A DNA stretch of 64,000 nucleotides, from assembly GCF_039526245.1 (NCBI RefSeq), contig NZ_BAAAIV010000012.1, forward strand, positions 62,001 through 126,000, read 5' to 3'. Positions 8,118-16,402 of the stretch are shown here, piece by piece. This DNA comes from Arthrobacter_H rhombi. Its GTDB lineage: Bacteria; Actinomycetota; Actinomycetes; Actinomycetales; Micrococcaceae. The notes beneath the pieces are model-generated. The model saw only the letters and a program-made list of their open reading frames with translations, was not told the origin of the DNA and ran no database searches. Both the position numbers and the translations under genes were made by a program. Numbering within the stretch: position 1 is the first letter of the stretch; every line of letters begins with the position of its first letter.

Positions 8118-8813
8118 TCAGAACAGGCGCGAGTCGCTGTCGTCGACCCCGCGCATGGCGTCGTAGTCCAGGGTCAGGCATTCGATCCCGCGATCCGTGG
8201 CCAGCGTCCGGGCCTGCGGTTTGATCTGCTGGGCCGCGAAGACCCCCCGGACCGGAGCGAGCAGGGGATCGCGGTTCATCAGTTCCAGATAGCGCGTGAG
8301 CTGCTCGACCCCGTCGATGTCCCCGCGGCGCTTCAGCTCGATGGCCACGGTGGCCCCGGAGGCATCGCGGGCCAGGATGTCCACCGGGCCGATCGCCGTC
8401 ATGTACTCGCGGCGGACCAGGCGGAAACCCTCGCCGAGCATGTGGATCTGTTCGGCAAGCAGGCGCTGCAGGTCGGCTTCGACGCCGTCCTTGATCAGCC
8501 CCGGGTCGATCCCCAGTTCGTGGCTTGAATCGTGTTGGATCTCGTGGATCCTGATGACCAGGTGGTCATCGCTCTTGGCATGCTGGACACGCCAGGTTTC
8601 CTGCACTCCCTCGGCCTGGGCGTCCTCGTCCGCGGGGGCGATGTGCATGGTGGCCGGGGGGCTCATCCAGTTCAACGGCTTATAGGAGCCGCCGTCGGAA
8701 TGTATGAGGACGGAACCGTCGGCCTTGACCATCAGCAGGCGGGTGGCCAACGGGAGGTGGGCACGCAGACGGCCCAGGTAATCGACTGAGCAACGGGCTA
8801 TCACTAAACGCAC
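8118..8813 (-). CDS. nucS: mismatch-specific endonuclease NucS (EndoMS)
   Basis: NucS cuts both strands at mismatches and replaces MutS/MutL in most actinobacteria. The protein begins with the family start RLVIARCSVDYLGRLRAHLP, has the DNA-binding SDGGSYKPLNWMSPP loop near residues 40-55, and the nuclease core GPVDILARDASGATVAIELKRRGDIDG, giving the D...E-x-K metal site. It ends DSDSRLF, resembling the C-terminal sliding-clamp-binding tail of NucS. The frame extends three codons further to a GTG at 8822, but the GTG at 8813 gives the conserved MRLVIA start, 231 residues. Confidence 0.95.
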   Translation of the reverse strand: MRLVIARCSVDYLGRLRAHLPLATRLLMVKADGSVLIHSDGGSYKPLNWMSPPATMHIAPADEDAQAEGVQETWRVQHAKSDDHLVIRIHEIQHDSSHELGIDPGLIKDGVEADLQRLLAEQIHMLGEGFRLVRREYMTAIGPVDILARDASGATVAIELKRRGDIDGVEQLTRYLELMNRDPLLAPVRGVFAAQQIKPQARTLATDRGIECLTLDYDAMRGVDDSDSRLF

Positions 8814-8887
8814 ACCCAGCACTCTACCGTCCGACGGGCCGCCCGGGCATTCCCGCCTCGGGCCCCGGAGACGATACGATCCGGAAC

Positions 8888-9232
8888 ATGCCCCGCTCGA
8901 ACCGCCCCCGTCGTCCGAACCGCCCGGCCCGTCCGGGCAAGTGGTCGCCTGCCGGGCGTCAGCCGGAGGAGGAGGAAGGCGCCTTTCGGGGGCCCGGCCT
9001 CTCGATCCCGTCGTTGCAGAGCGCCCCGGACGGGCAATGGCATGTGCGCCGGATCTCGGCGGCGCGTGCCGGCAAGACGTATATCTGTCCGGGCTGCCAC
9101 CGGAACATCGAGCCGGGGATCGAGCACATCGTCGCCTGGCGTGCCGACCACTGGAGCGGCGACGAGGCCTCGGCGGCCGGACGGCGCCACTGGCACCTGA
9201 AGTGCTGGAACGGACGCAGCTTCCGCTACTGA
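8888..9232 (+). CDS. small protein with a treble-clef-like zinc site
   Basis: A 114-residue protein of unknown function that I recognise only as a conserved actinobacterial type. The N-terminus is very basic and disordered-looking (PRSNRPRRPNRPARPGKW). The C-terminal half holds TYICPGCHRNIEPGIEHIV and, about 35 residues later, RRHWHLKCW, giving C-x2-C...H-x2-C ligands that would fit a treble-clef/HNH-like zinc fold. The basic tail and zinc fold suggest nucleic-acid binding; this is inference. It is divergent from nucS across about 74 bases, so the two could share a control region. Confidence 0.75.
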   Translation: MPRSNRPRRPNRPARPGKWSPAGRQPEEEEGAFRGPGLSIPSLQSAPDGQWHVRRISAARAGKTYICPGCHRNIEPGIEHIVAWRADHWSGDEASAAGRRHWHLKCWNGRSFRY

Positions 9233-9267
9233 TCCGGCGCCAGCCGCGTCGTCGTGCCGGGCGTCGG

Positions 9268-10629
9268 CTAGAGCCGTTCCTGGCGGGCCATGAAGACCTC
9301 GCGGATCAGCAACATCGTGGAGGCGGCGAGTGGGATGGCCATCAGCGCGCCCACGACCCCCATGAGTGATCCGCCGGCGATGACCGCGACGACCGCGACG
9401 GCCCCGGGGACGGCCACGGTGCGCTGCATGACGCGGGGGGAGATGAAGTAGGCCTCGAACTGCAGGTAACCGAAGTAGAAGATGGCGTAGACCACCGCCG
9501 TTTCCCAGCCGACGGTCAGCGCGATCAGCGATACCAGGATGCCCGCGATCACCGCGCCGACCAGGGGGATGAAGGCCAGGATGACCACCACCAGTGCCAG
9601 CAACAGCGAATACGGAACCCCGACGATGCTCATCACGATGAACGCGTAGAGGGCATTGAGCAGGGCGACCACTGCTTGTCCCATGACGTAGTTGCCGACA
9701 CTGTTGGTGATCTGTTCGGAGAGCACCTGGACCCGGTCGCGCCGCGACCGTGGCGCCAGCCGGTAGCACCAGGCCTTCAGGCCGGGCAGCGAGGCCAGGA
9801 TGTAGACGGCCAGGACCAGGACGATCAGCGTGCCGAACATGCCCTGCGCCACCACCGTGCCGACACCGATGACGCCGCCGAAGACCCCGCCGACGGCGTC
9901 CGAGTTCTGGAAGAACTTGTCCACTTCCTCGGTGATCCGTTCCCGGACTTGGAACTGGCGGTCCACGGTGGTGAAGAACTCCGAGTTCAGGAAGCTGTCC
10001 ACGAAGTCCGGGGCCTTGTCCACGAAGGCGGTGGTCTGCCGCACGATCGTGGGGACGAGGGCGCCCACGACGCCACCGAAGACGGCAGCGAGCAACAGGA
10101 TGGCCGCCAGCACGCCCAGGGGTCTTGGCACACGATGGCGCTCGAGGAACCTCACGATGGGATCCAGCCCCAGGGCGATGAACAGGGCGATCGCGATCCA
10201 GACCAGCAGCGATCCGACGTTGGTGAGGATGAAGTAGAGCAGCAGCGCCAGTCCGACGCCGACGCTGATCATGAACCCGGTGAAGATCGGGTGGTGGACG
10301 CCCGGGGTGCTTGCGAGGGGTTCGAACTCCTGCGGCTCCGCGGGGGACGGCGCCACGGGGCGGGCGCGTTGCAGTGCCTCACGCACCCGGCCGAGGAACG
10401 ACGGCGGGGCGCCAGCGGGGGAGGGGGAGGCGGGGGTCTGCTGGGCGGCACCCTCCGTCGGGGGCATACCTCCAGCGGGCACCGGTGGCCCCGGTGCATC
10501 CGCCGGCTGCGAGGGCTGCCCGGTGGCCGGGACGTGACCCGGGCCGGCAGGTCCGGCTCCGGGCTCCGGGCCGGTCGACGTGGACCCGTGTTCCTCGTCA
10601 TCTGGGTTGGCAGTACTCTCCGTCTTCAC
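9268..10629 (-). CDS. AI-2E family transporter (PerM/YdiK-like permease)
   Basis: An integral membrane protein of the AI-2E exporter-like family; the substrate is unknown here. From GTG 10629 it has 453 residues: a Pro/Gly-rich disordered N-terminus of about 110 residues (PGPGHVPATGQPSQPADAPG), then about eight membrane segments, beginning FTGFMISVGVGLALLLYFILTN and including LVVVILAFIPLVGAVIAGIL. The open frame continues far upstream into the divergent gene, but those codons are antisense shadow. GTG 10629 (VKTESTANPDDEE) is the most plausible start, leaving 196 bases before the next gene. Confidence 0.85.
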   Translation of the reverse strand: MKTESTANPDDEEHGSTSTGPEPGAGPAGPGHVPATGQPSQPADAPGPPVPAGGMPPTEGAAQQTPASPSPAGAPPSFLGRVREALQRARPVAPSPAEPQEFEPLASTPGVHHPIFTGFMISVGVGLALLLYFILTNVGSLLVWIAIALFIALGLDPIVRFLERHRVPRPLGVLAAILLLAAVFGGVVGALVPTIVRQTTAFVDKAPDFVDSFLNSEFFTTVDRQFQVRERITEEVDKFFQNSDAVGGVFGGVIGVGTVVAQGMFGTLIVLVLAVYILASLPGLKAWCYRLAPRSRRDRVQVLSEQITNSVGNYVMGQAVVALLNALYAFIVMSIVGVPYSLLLALVVVILAFIPLVGAVIAGILVSLIALTVGWETAVVYAIFYFGYLQFEAYFISPRVMQRTVAVPGAVAVVAVIAGGSLMGVVGALMAIPLAASTMLLIREVFMARQERL

Positions 10630-10825
10630 GGGGTTGAGCCTACCTGCCGAGGGGGCGGATCCGCTGCCTGCCGTGACCGCGCAAGGTCGCATATCGTGTC
10701 GCCAGACACAAACAGGAACCGCTGTGGTAACCGATTCGTTATCATTGGAGTGTGGCCGGGATACCCATGTGCCCCACCACGACCGAGGCCGATCCATCGA
10801 CCCCCATTTTGTTAGGTGTAATTTA

Positions 10826-12514
10826 GTGCGAATCATCATTGCTGCGATATCGATCCTGCTGGGCGCCGTGGCGCTCGTGGTGGGCATCGGACAACGGACG
10901 TTCTGGGCCCCACCCGAGATCGCCACCGCGACGATGCAGACCCAGCTCAAGGACGCACCCGTGACCGTGATCGGTCCCGGGATCGCGAAGAACCAGGACC
11001 GACCGGTGGATGTGACCATCGAGGCCAACGGGGAATTCACCGCAGCCCTGGGTCGCAGTTCCGACGTTGGTGCCTGGGTGGGCAAGGCAGCGCACAACAC
11101 CATTTCGGGAATCAACTCCGAGTCGACGGCCCTGGACGCCCAGCACACCGATGGCGAGTCCAAGGTGCCCAACCCGAAGAACTCCGATCTGTGGGTCGCC
11201 TCGGAATCCGCCGATTCGCATCTGGTGCACCGCTGGACGCAGCCGGCCGACGGTGACTGGTCGTTGCTGCTGGCCGCCGACGGCAGCAAGGCAGCTCCCA
11301 CGAACATCACGGTCTCCTGGGAAAATGACGCCAGCGCACCCTTCTCGATCCCGCTGATCATCGTGGGCGCGCTGCTCCTCATCTTCGGTGCCGCCAGCCT
11401 GCTGGTCGGCCGCGGTCGCGGCAAGGATCCGCACGGCCCGACGGCCACCGGCCCGGGATCAGGGTCCGCGACGCCTGCTGCCGGTTCCGGAACAGGTTCA
11501 TCGGCGCTTCAGCGCACCGCTGCAGTGGCCGCCGCCGCAGCGCTGGTGCTGGTCCCGGCGATGCCCGCCTCCGCGGCGGGGACGGAGTCACCGTCCGGCG
11601 CCTCCTCGGATCCCGCCGCCAGCACCGACCAGGATGTCTTCCCCGTGGTCCAGGAGGAACAGCTCAACCGCATTCTCGGCAACGTCTCCGATGCCGTTTC
11701 CGCCGGCGACAAGGCCAAGGATGCCAAGAAGCTCGGAAACCGGGTCGGGGGACAGGCCCTGGACCTGCGCAAGCACAACTACACCCAGCGCGGTGACGGC
11801 GTGAAGACCGCCGCTCCGGATCCGGTGGCCGCCGGTCCGCTTCGCTCGTCGGCCGTGACGACGACGGCCAAGTGGCCGCGCACCATCATGGTGGTCACCC
11901 AGGCCAAGGACGCCAAGGTCCCCGAGGTGCTGGTCCTCAAGCAGGACGATCCCCGAGCCAACTACAAGCTCATCAACTCCGTGACGATGCTTCCCGGTTC
12001 CGAATTCCCCGGTATCGGCGTGGGCGACACCTCGGTGCGCACGCTCTCCACCCACGACGACTCGGTGACCGTGGCACCGGAAACCGCGGCCAAGGACCTG
12101 GCCGAGTACCTGGGCAACTCGAAGTCGAGCAAGAAGGGCGAATTCGACAAGAGCCCCTTCATCTCGGCCACCCATGACGGCCAGGCGGCAGCGGTCAAGG
12201 ACAACAAGAACGCCAAGATCAAGTACAAGCACCAGGCGGACGTGAAGTCGCTCAACGTGCTCTCCACCCCCAACGGTGGTGCGCTGGTCAGTGGTTACCT
12301 GACGAGCACCATGAGTGCCACGCCGAAGGAAGAAGGCGGAACCGTCAAGCTGGACTCCGTCAGTGCCAAGCTGGCCGGCGCCTCGAGCACCAAGGACGGC
12401 GTCGATATCAACTACGCCGAGCCCGTGGTGTTCTACATCCCGGCAGACGACAGCAAGGACAAGATCCGGCTGGTCGCCGGCGAATCGGTGCCGCTGTCGG
12501 CCAAGGTGAAGTAG
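10826..12514 (+). CDS. membrane protein of unknown function
   Basis: I do not recognise this 562-residue protein. The GTG at 10826 gives MRIIIAAISILLGAVALVVGIGQRTFW, a clear N-terminal membrane helix. Residues about 30-170 form an exported-looking domain. A second helix follows near 173-195 (FSIPLIIVGALLLIFGAASLLVGRGRG), ending in positive charges. After a Gly/Ser/Thr linker comes an Ala-rich hydrophobic run with an A-x-A signal-peptide-like end (VAAAAALVLVPAMPASAAG), then a large Lys/Asp-rich domain of about 310 residues. The layout puts both large domains outside the cell. It precedes the thioredoxin/TPR gene by 60 bases and may be co-transcribed. Two fused ancestral genes are possible. Confidence 0.75.
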   Translation: MRIIIAAISILLGAVALVVGIGQRTFWAPPEIATATMQTQLKDAPVTVIGPGIAKNQDRPVDVTIEANGEFTAALGRSSDVGAWVGKAAHNTISGINSESTALDAQHTDGESKVPNPKNSDLWVASESADSHLVHRWTQPADGDWSLLLAADGSKAAPTNITVSWENDASAPFSIPLIIVGALLLIFGAASLLVGRGRGKDPHGPTATGPGSGSATPAAGSGTGSSALQRTAAVAAAAALVLVPAMPASAAGTESPSGASSDPAASTDQDVFPVVQEEQLNRILGNVSDAVSAGDKAKDAKKLGNRVGGQALDLRKHNYTQRGDGVKTAAPDPVAAGPLRSSAVTTTAKWPRTIMVVTQAKDAKVPEVLVLKQDDPRANYKLINSVTMLPGSEFPGIGVGDTSVRTLSTHDDSVTVAPETAAKDLAEYLGNSKSSKKGEFDKSPFISATHDGQAAAVKDNKNAKIKYKHQADVKSLNVLSTPNGGALVSGYLTSTMSATPKEEGGTVKLDSVSAKLAGASSTKDGVDINYAEPVVFYIPADDSKDKIRLVAGESVPLSAKVK

Positions 12515-12574
12515 CGCGCACGCGCGTTTGCCTTCCGTTGGGCAGCAGGCCAACGCAGACCATAAGGTAGGGAC

Positions 12575-13504
12575 ATGAGCAATACCGAACCAGCAGCAGC
12601 AGCTTCGAGCCGCGGTGCCGTGGACTTGTCCGCATTCGGCGCCCCCACCCCGGCACCGGGAGCCCCGGCGGGCACCGGCGGCCCCGCAGAGGGCGGACAG
12701 ACCTGGGCTACCGCGGTGAATCAGCAGGACTTCACCCAACTGGTTCAGCTCTCCAACACTGCGCCGGTGGTGGTCTCGCTCGGTACCGGGTCTTCACCGG
12801 CTTCGGCCCAGCTTGATGCCACACTTCGTGACCTGGTCGACGGCTACGCCGGCCGTCTGGTCCTGGCTCTCGTGGACACGGACAAGGAGCCTGCCATCGC
12901 GCAGGCGTTCCGCGTCCAGCAGGTGCCCTCGGTCGTGGCCCTGCTCAACGGGCAGCCCGTTCCGCTGTTCCAAGGAGGTGCTGAGCCGCAGCAGATCGCC
13001 TCGCTGTTGCAGGAGCTGCTCCAGCTCGGTGTGCAGCATGGTGTGACCGGAACCGTCCCTGCCTTCGGTGGGGAGCCGGCAGAACAGCCGGTTCCGCCGT
13101 TGCACCAGGAAGCCATCGATGCGATCGATGCCGGCGACTACGATGCTGCTGCCGCCGCGTATCGCAAGGCGTTGGCCGAGAAGCCCAACGACGATGATGC
13201 GCGCACCGGACTCGAGCACGTGGAACTTCTGCGGAGGACCTCGGGGGCAGACCTCCAGATGGCCCGTCAGGCAGCCGCGGAGCACCCGGACGGCATCGAC
13301 GAGCAGCTGGCGGTGGCCGACCTGGACGTCCTCGGCGGTCATGTCGAGGATGCCTTCGCCCGGCTCGTCGCGCTCGTGGGGCGTACCGTCGCCGAGGACC
13401 GCGAACGCGTTCGCGCTCGGTTGGTGGCCCTGTACTCCGTCGTGGGCACCCAGGACGAGCGGGTCGCCAAGTCGCGTCAGGCCCTGGCGCGGGTGCTGTT
13501 CTAA
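12575..13504 (+). CDS. thioredoxin-fold/TPR protein (YbbN-like co-chaperone)
   Basis: A 309-residue protein with a thioredoxin-like domain (about residues 45-155) followed by tetratricopeptide-like helices (about 175-305), the layout of E. coli YbbN/CnoX. The redox site is gone: where thioredoxin has W-C-G-P-C the sequence reads SLGTGSSPASAQ, with no cysteine, so disulfide chemistry is ruled out and a holdase or adaptor role is likely. The cis-Pro loop survives (VQQVPSVVALLNGQPV). A glutamine/alanine/proline-rich N-terminus precedes the domain. Confidence 0.88.
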   Translation: MSNTEPAAAASSRGAVDLSAFGAPTPAPGAPAGTGGPAEGGQTWATAVNQQDFTQLVQLSNTAPVVVSLGTGSSPASAQLDATLRDLVDGYAGRLVLALVDTDKEPAIAQAFRVQQVPSVVALLNGQPVPLFQGGAEPQQIASLLQELLQLGVQHGVTGTVPAFGGEPAEQPVPPLHQEAIDAIDAGDYDAAAAAYRKALAEKPNDDDARTGLEHVELLRRTSGADLQMARQAAAEHPDGIDEQLAVADLDVLGGHVEDAFARLVALVGRTVAEDRERVRARLVALYSVVGTQDERVAKSRQALARVLF

Positions 13505-13586
13505 CCGACTACCCCTGAAGGCTGATGAGCCTAATTCAGCCGCAGGGATGATGCCCGGCAGCAGAGGCCGCTGTTAGGTTCGGAGC

Positions 13587-14366
13587 ATGAACTCCGAACT
13601 CGACCAGCAGCCAGCTGCCGCCGTGAGCCTGCGCGGCCTGGGCAAGCGCTACGGGCAGAAGATCGCCGTCAACGCCATCAGCCTCGACGTCCCGTCAGGG
13701 TCCTTCTACGGACTCGTGGGACCCAACGGTGCGGGTAAGACCACCGCCTTGTCGATGGCCACGGGCCTGCTGCGTCCCGACGTGGGCCAGGCATTCGTCC
13801 ACGGCGTCGATGTCTGGCAGGACACGCGTCAAGCCAAGGGGCTCCTGGGGGTCCTGGCCGACGGGGTACGCCTCTTCGACCGGCTCAGCGGCAGGCAGCT
13901 GGTGACCTATTCGGGACTGCTGCGCGGCATGGATGCCGCCACGGTCGCCGAGCGAACCGATGACCTGCTGCGGGTGCTGGACCTGGAGGACGCCGGCGGG
14001 AAACTGGTCGTCGACTATTCGGCAGGCATGACCAAGAAGATCGCACTGGCGACGGCCCTGATCCACTCGCCGCGCGTCCTGGTCCTGGATGAGCCCTTCG
14101 AAGCAGTGGACCCGGTATCGGCTGCGAACATCCGCGACATCCTGGCCGACTATGTCCACCACGGAGGCACCGTCGTCGTCTCCAGCCACGTCATGGACCT
14201 CGTCCAGCGCATGTGCTCGCACGTGGCGATCATTTCCGATGGCAACCTGCTGGCCGCGGGGACCGTCGACGAGGTCCGCGGTGGGGGAAGCCTCGAGGAC
14301 ACCTTCGTGCAGATGGTTGGCGGACGCGCTGAGGGGGGTGGGCTCTCGTGGTTGCACACCTCCTGA
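13587..14366 (+). CDS. ABC transporter ATP-binding protein
   Basis: The 259-residue nucleotide-binding subunit of an ABC-2 type exporter; the substrate is unknown. Walker A GPNGAGKTT near residues 47-55, a diverged signature YSAGMTKKIALATALI near 145-160 (YSxGM replaces LSGGQ, as in some ABC-2 exporters), Walker B VLVLDEPFEAVDP near 165-177, and an H-loop in VVVSSHVMD. It overlaps the permease gene by 19 bases, so the two form a translationally coupled pair. The 82-base spacer before it probably holds its promoter. Confidence 0.92.
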   Translation: MNSELDQQPAAAVSLRGLGKRYGQKIAVNAISLDVPSGSFYGLVGPNGAGKTTALSMATGLLRPDVGQAFVHGVDVWQDTRQAKGLLGVLADGVRLFDRLSGRQLVTYSGLLRGMDAATVAERTDDLLRVLDLEDAGGKLVVDYSAGMTKKIALATALIHSPRVLVLDEPFEAVDPVSAANIRDILADYVHHGGTVVVSSHVMDLVQRMCSHVAIISDGNLLAAGTVDEVRGGGSLEDTFVQMVGGRAEGGGLSWLHTS

Positions 14367-15919
14367 AGCTCAAGCTGGCCCTGCTGCGCAACGGATTCCG
14401 CCGCAGCCCCTGGCAGCTGGTCGGTGTCATCCTGGGCGGGCTCTACGGACTCGGGGTCGCCGCCATGCTGTTCGTGGGAATGTATTTTCTCGGCGGGGAA
14501 GCCACCGACCTGGTCACCACCGCGCTGGTGCTGGCGGTATCACTGGTCACGCTTGGCTGGGCTGTCATTCCAGTCCTGCTCGCCGGCGTCGACCTCACGC
14601 TGGATCCGGCTCGGTTCACCAGTTTCACCATCCCGCCACGCCAACTGGTCACCGGCCTGCTGCTCAGCGGGTTCATCGGGGTCCCGGGCCTGGTGACCCT
14701 GCTCTTGTTCGCCGGCCAGGGGCTCGCCTGGAGGGCCAACGCCGGCCTGGTCGTCATCGGCGTGCTCTGCGGTGTCCTGGCGGCGGTCTTCGCCCTGGCC
14801 CTGTCCCGCCTGACCGTTACCGCTGCCACGGCGCTGACCTCCAACCGGCGGTTCCGCGAGATCGGGATGATCGTCTTGTTCATCCCGCTCATCCTGCTCG
14901 GACCGATCATCCAAACCGCCATGAGCGGCGTCGAAAACGCGCTCTCGTGGTTGCCCCGGGTCTCCGCGATCCTGGGCTGGACCCCGTTGGGTTCCTTCGC
15001 CGCTGTTCCCGGGGACGTTGCCGTCGGTGCGTGGGGGACTGCCGCCCTTCGCCTGCTGCTCTCATTGGCGTACCTGGCCGTTGCCGTCTGGGCCTGGCAG
15101 GTATCGCTGATGCGTGCCCTCGAAACGCCACCGCAGCAGTCGGGCGGCACCCGCGACGTCGCCGGGCTGGGGACCTTCCGGCTCTTCCCTGCCACGCCCT
15201 GGGGAGCGGTGGCAGCACGGTGCCTGACGTACTGGTTCAAGGACCCGCGCTATGCCATGAGCGTGATCATCGTCCCGCTGGTGCCGGTCTTCGTCTGGTT
15301 CATGTTCGCCCGCGAGGGGAACTTCACCGCCATGCTCTACATCGCGCCGATTGTCGTGGTGTTGATGGCGTTCAGTATCTCCGCGGACGTCTCCTATGAC
15401 AACACCGCCTTCTCGCTGCATGTGCTCACGGGGCTGCGCGGCATCGACGACCGGTTGGGGCGGGTGGCGGCCTGTGCGGTGTTCACCATCCCCATCGTGC
15501 TCATCGCCGCCATCCTTCCGGCAGCGCTGATGGACGAGCTGTCCATCCTCCCCGCCATCCTGGGGCTCTCAATCGGCGCGCTCGGTGCGGGGTGGGGGGT
15601 CTCCAGTGTGGCCTCGGCGCGTTTCACCTACGCCGTTCCGCTCCCGGGGGACAACCCGATGAAGACCCCACCGGGGTCAGGCGCGCGGATGGCGCTGACC
15701 CAGTTGGCGACCTTTGGCACGACGATGGCGCTGGTGTTGCCGGAGATCGTGCTGCACATCGTCTACCTGGTGACCGGCAGGGAATTGTTCGCCTGGCTGG
15801 TACTGGTCACCGGCGTCGTGCTGGGTTCCGTGTTGCTCCTGCTGGGCCTGCGGATCGGCGGGCGCTGGTTCGACTCACGCGCCCCGGAACTGTTGCAGGC
15901 GACGGTGCTGAACCGGTAG
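14348..15919 (+). CDS. ABC transporter permease
   Basis: The membrane partner of the ATPase just upstream: 523 residues with roughly 12 hydrophobic segments in two similar halves (for example LVGVILGGLYGLGVAAMLFV near residues 25-45 and IVLIAAILPAALMDELSILP near 380-400). The GTG at 14348 lies inside the ATPase gene. No binding protein is present, which favours an exporter. The substrate cannot be told from sequence. Confidence 0.88.
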   Translation: MVAHLLKLKLALLRNGFRRSPWQLVGVILGGLYGLGVAAMLFVGMYFLGGEATDLVTTALVLAVSLVTLGWAVIPVLLAGVDLTLDPARFTSFTIPPRQLVTGLLLSGFIGVPGLVTLLLFAGQGLAWRANAGLVVIGVLCGVLAAVFALALSRLTVTAATALTSNRRFREIGMIVLFIPLILLGPIIQTAMSGVENALSWLPRVSAILGWTPLGSFAAVPGDVAVGAWGTAALRLLLSLAYLAVAVWAWQVSLMRALETPPQQSGGTRDVAGLGTFRLFPATPWGAVAARCLTYWFKDPRYAMSVIIVPLVPVFVWFMFAREGNFTAMLYIAPIVVVLMAFSISADVSYDNTAFSLHVLTGLRGIDDRLGRVAACAVFTIPIVLIAAILPAALMDELSILPAILGLSIGALGAGWGVSSVASARFTYAVPLPGDNPMKTPPGSGARMALTQLATFGTTMALVLPEIVLHIVYLVTGRELFAWLVLVTGVVLGSVLLLLGLRIGGRWFDSRAPELLQATVLNR

Positions 15920-15948
15920 CACCGGCACAGGTTGGTAGACTGGAGGAC

Positions 15949-16260
15949 ATGAGCATGCCCCCAGATCCGTTTGAGAACGACCCCCGCGACCCGGGCCAGG
16001 GTGGCGGCACCGCGACCATCGAGCGCGAGCAGCTGCGCGAACACGTGGAACCCGGTGACAGCGAACGCTTCGCCCACTATGTGCGCAAGGAAAAGATCAT
16101 GGAGTCCGCCCTGACCGGCGAACCCGTGATTGCCCTGTGCGGCAAGGTCTGGGTCCCCGGGCGCGACCCGAACAAGTTCCCGGTGTGCCCGGAATGCAAG
16201 GCCGTCTATGACGGGATCAAGGCGCCGAAGGATGGCGGCGGCAGCGGCGACGACAAGTAG
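15949..16260 (+). CDS. DUF3039 family zinc-site protein
   Basis: A 103-residue actinobacterial protein of unknown function. The conserved core runs from EREQLREHVEPGDSERFAHY to FPVCPECKAVYD; C-G-K near residue 62 and the C-P-E-C pair near 82-85 look like zinc ligands. Both ends are acidic or glycine-rich and probably disordered. It precedes the SF2 helicase gene by 142 bases on the same strand; a link to nucleic-acid work is inference from the zinc site and neighbour only. The start ATG 15949 has GGAGGA just upstream. Confidence 0.85.
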   Translation: MSMPPDPFENDPRDPGQGGGTATIEREQLREHVEPGDSERFAHYVRKEKIMESALTGEPVIALCGKVWVPGRDPNKFPVCPECKAVYDGIKAPKDGGGSGDDK

Positions 16261-16402
16261 GTCGTAGCCGCGGGGACGGGCCGATCCGGCGCCGTCCCGT
16301 GTCGATGGAGGGCGGACTGTCGCGCCCACCGTAAGATGGTTTCTTCTTTCCGGCCGTGCGCGGCCGAATCCAGCTGCCACCAAGCAATCAAGGAGGTTGG
16401 CC

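Noticed and set aside
10630..11448. N-terminal extension of the AI-2E transporter frame to 11448
   Set aside because: It runs antisense through the start of a well-supported plus-strand gene and the 196-base spacer. GTG 10629 gives a sensible protein.
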